Assembly: GCA_051162045.1 (NCBI GenBank) | Contig: JBISDI010000043.1 | Origin: Anaerozeibacter quisquiliarum | GTDB lineage: Bacteria; Bacillota; Clostridia; Christensenellales; Aristaeellaceae | DNA length: 31,852 nucleotides | Direction: 5' to 3' (one strand) | In this document: positions 16,422 to 22,506 of the stretch, one piece after another | How positions within the stretch are numbered: position 1 is the stretch's first letter | Layout: every line of letters starts with the position of its first letter | Translations under genes and position numbers: made by a program | The notes under the pieces: model-generated | The model's input: only the letters and a program-made list of their open reading frames with translations | The model's database searches: none | Told to the model about the DNA's origin: nothing

Positions 16422-16570
16422 ATCTCGGTAGGTGAGGCTACCATAGGGATACGGGTTGCTGCCGCGGATCAGTGGAGACACTGTGAGAAGGCCAGCAGTC
16501 AATGTCGATTACAAGGCATGGACTAACGCAACTTCATCGCCCTATGATGCTAAAACTTGTACGGTGAGAT
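16422..16570 (+). promoter_or_regulatory. M-box (ykoK) magnesium riboswitch aptamer
   Basis: The conserved M-box core is recognisable: GGTAGGTGAGGCTACCATAG, then GGATACGGGTTGCTGCCG, GTCAATGTCGATTACAAGGC, CGCCCTATGATGCTAAAAC and TTGTACGGTGAGAT. The closing stem pairs ATCTC (16422-16426) with GAGAT (16566-16570). M-boxes fold when Mg2+ is plentiful and stop expression of Mg2+ transporters in Firmicutes. Here one sits between a consensus promoter and an mgtA-type ATPase, with an intrinsic terminator following, so an OFF switch by transcription termination is expected. Confidence 0.88.
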
Positions 16571-16630
16571 CGTGCTCATCCCAACTTCGCGCAATGCACC
16601 CATTGGGTTGGCGCGGTTTGAGGTGATGAA

Positions 16631-16671
16631 GCCTCGCCACTGTACATGCAGCGGCGAGGTTATTGGTTTTT
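16631..16671 (+). terminator. Intrinsic terminator of the M-box expression platform
   Basis: CCTCGCC (16632-16638) pairs with GGCGAGG (16653-16659), with a further C-G pair inside, followed by TTATTGGTTTTT. It lies 61 bases after the aptamer. A nearly identical right half recurs at 19799-19821 in the decayed downstream copy. Confidence 0.75.
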
Positions 16672-16689
16672 CAGAGGGAGGTGGGACTA

Positions 16690-16800
16690 GTGGACGCTGG
16701 CGGTAGTAACGGCAGAGGGATGCATGACTGCGGTCTATGCGGCGTACGCGTCCGGCAGCGGGATTCTATGTCCCGTCGTCCGCGCGAGCTTGTCCATTAG
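16690..16800 (+). CDS. Possible 36-codon leader peptide before mgtA
   Basis: Between the M-box terminator and mgtA, a GTG preceded by GAGGGAGGTGGG opens 36 codons (VDAGGSNGRGMHDCGLCGV, then an Arg-rich end) and stops with TAG at 16798. Short leader peptides also control mgtA in enterobacteria, but this one does not resemble MgtL. The decayed downstream copy keeps the ribosome site and the first seven codons. The peptide could equally be fortuitous. The rest of 16672-16867 shows only the AGGAGG and GAGGGGG sites preceding mgtA. Confidence 0.2.
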   Translation: MDAGGSNGRGMHDCGLCGVRVRQRDSMSRRPRELVH

Positions 16801-16867
16801 CCCATCCGGTCATGCGCCTGTGCCTCTACCTATTTAGGAGGATAGGATAAGAGAGGGGGCGGTTAAT

Positions 16868-19567
16868 ATGACCATGATTCGCAAGAAGAAAATCGATCAG
16901 AGCATCGCACAGCGCGCGGTTCGCGTAAAGAGGCGGCTATTGGGCGCTGCCGTCAAGCAGCCGGATACGCTGCTGATCCAATATGATACCAGTTACGACG
17001 GTTTCGATGAGGAAAAGGTCGAGGATATGCGCGACGAGCATGGCCGCAACGTAATCACGCACCAGAAGCGCGATTCGATCTGGAAGCGGCTGCTCGAGGC
17101 GTTTGTGAACCCGTTTACAGTGGTGCTGTTCATCCTGGCCGTCATCTCAGCGCTGACGGGCGACGTGCCCGCCGTGGTCATTGTGACCACGATGGTGACG
17201 ATCAGCGGGCTCTTGCGCTTTGTGCAGGAACTCCGGAGTGGTCGGGCTGCCGAGAAGCTGAGCGAGATGGTGGAAACCACCATCACCGCGCAGCGTATCA
17301 TCGAAGACGAGGGCGACAAAAACACCAGACCCGAGTCCGTGAAGCGCGATATCCCGCTGGACGAGGTCGTTGTGGGCGACATCGTACATCTGGCCGCGGG
17401 CGACATGGTACCCGCCGATGTGCGCATTTTGCAGGCGAAGGACCTGTTCATCAGCCAATCGTCGCTGACCGGCGAGAGCGAGCCGGTGGAGAAGTTCGCC
17501 GCGCCCGTTGCGGGCAAGCCTGTCAACCCGCTGGAACTGAACAATTTGGCCTTCATGGGCAGCAACGTGCTGTCCGGCTCGGCCACCGCGCTGGTGCTGG
17601 CCGTGGGCGACGACACCAGTCTGGGCGCGATCGCGCACCAATTGCAGGAGAAGAAGGAGCCTACCAGTTTCGAGAAGGGCGTCAACTCGGTCAGTTGGGT
17701 GCTGATTCGGTTCATGATGGTCATGGTGCCCATCGTGCTGCTGGTGAATGGATTCACCAAGGGCAACTGACTGGAGGCGTTCCTGTTCGCGCTGTCCATC
17801 GCCGTGGGACTCACGCCCGAGATGCTGCCGATGATCGTGTCGGCCAACTTGGCCAAGGGCGCGGCGTCGATGGCGAAGAAGCGGGTCGTGGTCAAGGACC
17901 TGAACTCCATCCAGAACTTCGGCGCGATGGATGTGCTGTGCACCGACAAGACCGGCACCATCACCCAGGACAAGGTCATTTTGGAGTACCACCTGGACGT
18001 GCACGGCGAAAGCGACGAGCGCGTGCTGCGCCACGCGTTTCTGAACAGCCACTACCAGACCGGGCTCAAAAATCTGATGGACATCTCGATCATCGAGCGC
18101 GCCAGGGAGGAACTTTCACCCGATCAGCTGGCGGGGTTCACCAAGGTGGACGAAATCCCGTTCGACTTCAACCGCCGCCGGATGAGCGTGGTGGTGGCGG
18201 ACGATGCGGGCAAGACGCAGATGATCACCAAGGGCGCCATCGAGGAGATGCTTCAAATCTCGGCTTACGTCGAGTACCGGGGCGAGGTGACGTCCATGAC
18301 GGACGAACTGCGTGCTGAGATACTGGAGACGTGTTACGACTACAACGCCGACGGCCTCCGGGTTCTGGGTGTGGCGCAGAAGACCAACCCGTCCCCGGCC
18401 GGGGCGTTTTCGGCGGAAGACGAGCGAGACATGGTGCTGATCGGCTACCTGGCGTTCCTGGACCCGCCCAAGGACAGCGCCGAGGACGCTATCGCCACGC
18501 TGGGCGAGCACGGCGTCACCGTCAAGGTGCTGACCGGCGACAACGACGCGGTGACCAAGAGCGTGTGCAAGCAGGTGGGCATCGCAGTGAATCAGATCCT
18601 GCTGGGCGCGGACGTGGAGGGCATGGACGACGAACAGCTCAAGGCGGCGGCGGAGCGGGTGAACGTGTTCGCAAAGCTGTCGCCCCAGCAGAAGGCGCGC
18701 ATTGTAACCCTGCTGCGCGAGAGCGGACACACCGTGGGCTACATGGGCGATGGTATCAACGACGCGGCGGCCATGAAGGCGTCGGACGTGGGCATCTCGG
18801 TGGACACGGCGGTGGACATCGCCAAGGAATCGGCGAACATCATCCTGATGGAGAAGGACCTGATGGTGTTGGAGGAGGGCGTGGTCGAGGGCCGCAAGAT
18901 CTACGCCAATATCATCAAGTACGTCAAGATGACCGCCAGCAGCAATTTCGGCAATATGTTTTCGCTGCTGGCCGCGTCGGCGTTCCTGCCGTTCTTGCCG
19001 ATGCTGCCGATCCAGATCCTGGTTCTGAATTTGATCTACGACCTCTCCTGCATCACGATCCCTTGGGACAATGTGGATCAGGACTACCTCAAAAGACCGC
19101 GCCGCTGGGATGCGACGTCGATCACCAAATTCATGCTCTGGATCGGCCCGACCAGCTCGGTGTTTGACATTACGACTTACCTCTTGATGTACTTCTTTAT
19201 CTGCCCGATGGTATTCGGCGGCGCGTACCACACGCTGGGCCTGGCTGCACAGGTTAAGTTCGCTATGCTGTTTAACGCAGGCTGGTTCGTGGAATCGCTG
19301 TGGTCGCAGACCCTGGTGATCCACATGATCAGAACGCCTAAGATTCCGTTTATCCAGAGCCGCGCCTCCTGGCAGGTCGCGCTGATGACCACGCTTGGAA
19401 TGGCGGTGGGTACGATCATCCCGTACACGCCGCTGAGCGAAGCGATTAGCATGCTGCCCATGCCTGCGGCCTACTTCCCGGCACTGATCGCCACGATCCT
19501 GTGCTATATGCTGCTGGCCACGCTGTTAAAGAAGCTGTTTGTTAGAAGGTACGGGGAATTGCTTTGA
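16868..19567 (+). pseudogene. mgtA: Mg2+-importing P-type ATPase interrupted by one in-frame TGA
   Basis: If the TGA is ignored, the frame encodes 899 residues, the normal length of MgtA/MgtB P3B ATPases that import Mg2+ at the plasma membrane. Visible motifs are the actuator TGES (201-204), phosphorylation DKTGT (Asp360), hinge GDGINDAAAMK, and the family segment NFGAMDVLCTDKTG. Codon 301 (17768-17770) is TGA. The family sequence here is GFTKGDWLEAFLFALS-like, so TGA replaces the conserved Trp codon TGG by one base; frame and homology continue on both sides. Other genes here end in TGA, so the code is standard. The break follows the fourth predicted membrane helix, so the 300-residue product alone would be inactive. 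Options are a recent nonsense mutation, leaky read-through, or a base-call error. Transcription is under the M-box. Confidence 0.9.
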
Positions 19568-19581
19568 AGCGCCGATCCAGT

Positions 19582-19620
19582 AGGTCTGCCGCGCCGGGGT
19601 TACGTCAGTGCGGCAGACCT
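19582..19620 (+). terminator. 11-bp perfect stem-loop after mgtA
   Basis: AGGTCTGCCGC (19582-19592) and GCGGCAGACCT (19610-19620) form a perfect stem 15 bases after the mgtA stop, with a 17-base loop. CCGATCC and GGATCATCGG outside could extend it. There is no T-run directly after, so terminator function is likely from position but not proven. A T6 run follows at 19654. Confidence 0.55.
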
Positions 19621-19782
19621 CGGATCATCGGATGAAATAACGAAAACCGCGCGTTTTTTCGGATTCCTTCTTTTTCATCTCCCCTCAATTGCGCGGTGAG
19701 CCGGACGATTGAATGCCGGGAGATCGGCCGGAATGCACTTGAAATTGACAACGCCCGGTGCGTCATGCAGCGCTTCGCGCAA

Positions 19783-19977
19783 TTTTCCGGAGGTATTTGC
19801 AGCGGCGAGGTTCTTGGTTTTTCAGAGGGAGGCGGGACCGGTGGACGCTGGCGGTAGTAACCGGCCTGACCGAATTGGTGCATGCATTGGGATGGGGCCA
19901 AACTTTCAAGCAGGTGGGCATCCGGGCGGACACGGCGGTGGATATTGCCAAGGAATCGGCGAGCACCATTCTGATGA
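19783..19977 (+). pseudogene. Decayed, twice-deleted second copy of mgtA leader and gene
   Basis: Three pieces of the upstream mgtA locus recur here in the same order and orientation. Bases 19780-19796 resemble 16358-16375, just before the mgtA promoter. Bases 19799-19865 match 16648-16713 (terminator right arm, T-run and following leader) with about five differences. Bases 19914-19977 match 18788-18851 inside mgtA, encoding VGIRADTAVDIAKESASTIL against VGISVDTAVDIAKESANIIL. The M-box core and most of the gene are missing. I read this as the remains of a tandem duplicate or a replaced paralogue. The rest of 19621-19779 holds no gene I can support. Confidence 0.75.
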
Positions 19978-19998
19978 GGCTTGCCGGATCGAAACCCC

Positions 19999-20028
19999 TT
20001 GATCGCCCGCCGGCTGAGGTGGTATGAT
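19999..20028 (+). promoter_or_regulatory. Putative promoter of the MocA-like gene
   Basis: TTGATC (19999-20004) and TATGAT (20023-20028) are separated by 18 bases, 15 bases before the start codon. The short leader includes a run of nine G (20033-20041) that also serves as the only ribosome-site-like sequence. Confidence 0.5.
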
Positions 20029-20043
20029 GCCCGGGGGGGGGCG

Positions 20044-20637
20044 ATGCTCGTGCAAATCGGGCTGGTGGTGATGGCTTCGGGGCGGGGGGAGCGGTTTGGA
20101 GCAGACAAGCTGATGGCCGACTTTTGCGGCAAGCCGCTGGTGGCGTGCGCCATGGACGCGATCCCCGAGGGGATCGCGCGCGCCACTGTGGTCACGCGCA
20201 GCGAGCGCGTGGCGGAACTGGCGCGCGCGCGCGATCTGCCGGTGATTTTGCACGCGTTGCCCGACATCAGCGACACGGTGCGGCTGGGCATACGCGCGAT
20301 GGCGGGCATGGACGGCTGCTTCTTCCTGGTGGCCGATCAGCCGGCGCTTCGGCGCGCGACGCTTGAGCGGATGATGGCGGCGTTTTGCGAGGATCCGACG
20401 CGCATCGTGCGCGCGGCGTTCGGCGGCGCGCCGGGCAATCCGGTGCTGTTTCCGGCGGCGCTGTTTGACGAGCTTGCGCGCCTCTCCCCCGGCGAGGGCG
20501 GCGCTCAGGTGGCGCGCCGGCACGCGGCGTTGATCCGGTCGGTCGAGGCGGGCGACGCGCGGGAGCTCGCGGACGTGGACACGCCGGAGGCGCTTAAGGC
20601 GTTGGCGGCGGATGTGCATGGACGGGGCAGCGCGTAG
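20044..20637 (+). CDS. mocA: MobA-like nucleotidyltransferase, probable molybdenum-cofactor cytidylyltransferase (MocA type)
   Basis: This 197-residue cytoplasmic enzyme would add a nucleotide to molybdopterin to make the dinucleotide cofactor of xanthine-dehydrogenase-type enzymes. The N-terminal nucleotide-binding loop reads MASGRGERFGADKL (the family pattern is LAAGxSxRxGxxKL), and the metal-binding motif LVADQP follows near residue 100. GNPVLFP near 138 and GDxGGxxxxR-like GEGGAQVARR near 158 are also typical. ATG 20044 is chosen because homology starts there; upstream codons overlap the promoter and the mgtA remnant. It precedes a molybdo-hydroxylase operon containing a one-chain xanthine dehydrogenase, which supports MocA over MobA. 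A G9 tract 3 bases before the start may vary in length. Confidence 0.82.
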   Translation: MLVQIGLVVMASGRGERFGADKLMADFCGKPLVACAMDAIPEGIARATVVTRSERVAELARARDLPVILHALPDISDTVRLGIRAMAGMDGCFFLVADQPALRRATLERMMAAFCEDPTRIVRAAFGGAPGNPVLFPAALFDELARLSPGEGGAQVARRHAALIRSVEAGDARELADVDTPEALKALAADVHGRGSA

Positions 20638-20888
20638 CGCCAAGCCTTTGCGCGCACGAGGAACGGATACGGCGGCGCGGGTCACGGGGACGGGGTACGC
20701 TGGGGTTCCGCTCCAAACCCCGCCAAAGGGCTTTGCCCTCTGGACTCCCTTCACGCTCACGCGGATATACGGGGTCTCGGCGCGAGGGCTTCCGTGGGCC
20801 GATGCCCAAAATCTCAATGAAAATGAGGCAAAGGTGTGGCCGCGTTTTATGAAATGTGACGGATTTTTCGCACGATTTCATAACCCCC
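20638..20888. repeat. Intergenic region with paired hairpins of a dispersed-repeat type
   Basis: No gene is visible. Two adjacent hairpins occur: GGGGTT/AACCCC (20702-20707 with 20716-20721) and AGGGC/GCCCT (20727-20731 with 20735-20739). From memory, this layout of a GGGGTTCCGC hairpin followed by an AAAGGGC hairpin resembles intergenic repeats scattered in GC-rich Clostridia; I cannot confirm copy number from one window. A weaker imperfect stem around TGAAAT and ATTTCA (about 20850-20882) might end the mocA transcript. Confidence 0.4.
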
Positions 20889-20917
20889 TTGCACGGCCGA
20901 TCGATTTGTAGTAAAAT
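20889..20917 (+). promoter_or_regulatory. Promoter of the purine operon
   Basis: TTGCAC (20889-20894) and TAAAAT (20912-20917) are spaced by 17 bases. Transcription would begin near 20924, leaving a leader of about 230 nt before the ssnA-like gene. Confidence 0.6.
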
Positions 20918-20923
20918 CGTGCA

Positions 20924-21156
20924 CGATGAATGCTGAGGTGGGCTCGCCTGAGCTTCGTTGAAGCGACAATCGGCCGCCAAATGACAGTAGCTGCAAGGAA
21001 GTGCTTTGCGCACGGGCTATTCCGCGTGATGGGATAACCTGATGCTGTTATTGTCTCATTACACGGGAATCGGCTCATTTGGACGAAGCGATAGCGTTCA
21101 GGTGGGCGTTTTTTATACCCGCCGTCCGGCGGGGCACACGCAAAGGAGGCGCAACC
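20924..21156 (+). promoter_or_regulatory. Long structured leader of the purine operon, candidate regulatory RNA
   Basis: The leader carries several local hairpins: GCTTC/GAAGC around 20950, GCAAGG/CTTTGC around 20993-21009, CACGG/CCGCGTG around 21011-21028, and ATAAC/GTTAT around 21034-21052. Near its end, CCCGCC (21118-21123) can pair either with GGTGGG (21101-21106), around a T6 loop, or with GGCGGG (21128-21133), just before the AAAGGAGG ribosome site. Mutually exclusive pairings at a ribosome site are typical of riboswitch expression platforms. I do not recognise a known aptamer class. Confidence 0.35.
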
Positions 21157-22494
21157 ATGCTGCTGTTGGGAGGCGGAAGGCTGATTACCCGCGATCCCGC
21201 CATGCCGTTCATCGAGGACGGCGCGGTGCTGATCGACGGGGAGGTCATCATCAAGGTCGCAGAGACGACAAAGCTGCGCGCGGAGCACCCGAACGCCGAG
21301 TTCATCGACGCCAGAGGCGGGGTCATCATGCCCGGCCTGATCAACGCGCACAACCACATCTACTCGGCGTTCGCGCGGGGGCTTATGATCAAGGACAACA
21401 CGACCCGCAACTTCCTCGAGATCCTCGACCATCTGTGGTGGACGATCGACCGGCACCTGCTGCTTGACGACACCGCGGCCAGCGCCGACGCCACCTTCAT
21501 CGACTGCATCGAGAACGGCGTCACCTCGATCGTCGACCATCACGCCAGCTACGGCGAGATACCGGGGAGCCTGTTTGCAATCGCGGACAGCGCCCGGCGC
21601 TACGGCGTGCGCGCCTGCCTGTGCTACGAGATCAGCGACCGCGAAGGCGAGGACAAGTTCAAGCAGGCCGTCAAGGAGAACGTCGATTTCACGCTGCACG
21701 CCCGCAAGGACAACGGCGGCATGATCGCCGGCATGATGGGCATGCACGCGCCGTTCACGCTTTCCGATAAGTCGCTCGAATACGCCGCCGCGCGCAACCC
21801 CGAAGACGCCGGCTACCACATCCACGCCGCCGAGGGCATCGACGACGTGCGCCTGACCCTCAAGGAGCACGGCAAGCGCCCGGTGTTCCGGCTGCATGAC
21901 TTCGGCATCCTGGGCGAGCACACGATCCTCGGGCATTGCACCCACGTAAACGCCGCCGAGATCGACTTGATCGCCGCGACGGACACGATGGTGGCCCACA
22001 ACCCCGAGAGCAACATGGGCAACGCGATCGGCTGCCCGCCGGTGCTCGAGATGTTCCATAAGGGCATTCGGGTCGGCCTGGGCACCGACGGCTACACCAA
22101 CGACATGATCGAGAGCTACAAGGTGGCCAACATCCTGCACAAGCACAACAAGTGCGATCCGACCGTGGCCTGGGGTGAAATCCCCGAGATGCTGTTCGTG
22201 GGCAACGCCAAGATGGCCTCGCAGTTCTTCGGGCGCGAGACGGGCATCCTAAAGCCCGGCGCGGCGGCCGACGTAATTGCGACCGACTACATTCCGCCCA
22301 CGCCGATGCACGCGGGCAATGTCAACGCGCACGTGATGTTCGGCATGAACGGGCGCTCGGTCACGACCACGATCATCGCGGGCGAGGTCAGGATGAGGGA
22401 GCGCCAATTGGCCGGCGTGGACAAACAGCGGGTGATGGCCCACTGCCGCGAGCGCGCGCGTGACCTTGCGACGCGGATTAACGCGGGACGATAG
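21157..22494 (+). CDS. ssnA: SsnA-like amidohydrolase (guanine-deaminase/chlorohydrolase superfamily)
   Basis: This 445-residue protein is a metal-dependent hydrolase of the amidohydrolase superfamily, probably a deaminase acting on a purine or ring-opened intermediate. The metal site is visible as H65 and H67 (NAHNH), later HIHAAEG and LGHCTHV, and the catalytic Asp in LGTDGY. N-terminal LLLGGGRLITRD and VIMPGLINAHNH are typical of SsnA. In E. coli and in anaerobes that degrade urate and other purines, ssnA lies with ygfK, hyuA and xdh genes, as here. AAAGGAGG precedes ATG 21157; the upstream ATG at 21079 has no ribosome site and lies within the leader. It is the first gene of an operon with 12 bases to ygfK. 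The true substrate is unknown even in model organisms. Confidence 0.9.
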   Translation: MLLLGGGRLITRDPAMPFIEDGAVLIDGEVIIKVAETTKLRAEHPNAEFIDARGGVIMPGLINAHNHIYSAFARGLMIKDNTTRNFLEILDHLWWTIDRHLLLDDTAASADATFIDCIENGVTSIVDHHASYGEIPGSLFAIADSARRYGVRACLCYEISDREGEDKFKQAVKENVDFTLHARKDNGGMIAGMMGMHAPFTLSDKSLEYAAARNPEDAGYHIHAAEGIDDVRLTLKEHGKRPVFRLHDFGILGEHTILGHCTHVNAAEIDLIAATDTMVAHNPESNMGNAIGCPPVLEMFHKGIRVGLGTDGYTNDMIESYKVANILHKHNKCDPTVAWGEIPEMLFVGNAKMASQFFGRETGILKPGAAADVIATDYIPPTPMHAGNVNAHVMFGMNGRSVTTTIIAGEVRMRERQLAGVDKQRVMAHCRERARDLATRINAGR

Positions 22495-22506
22495 GAGGAG
22501 AAACCG

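Noticed and set aside
17768..17770. Selenocysteine or a TGA=Trp genetic code at the mgtA stop
   Set aside because: The family has Trp here and not Cys, no SECIS-like hairpin was noticed, and other genes in the window terminate with TGA.
21075..21110. Tetrahydrofolate riboswitch in the ssnA leader
   Set aside because: A short stretch (ACGAAGCGATAGCG) resembles part of the folate aptamer, but the partner conserved segments are absent.
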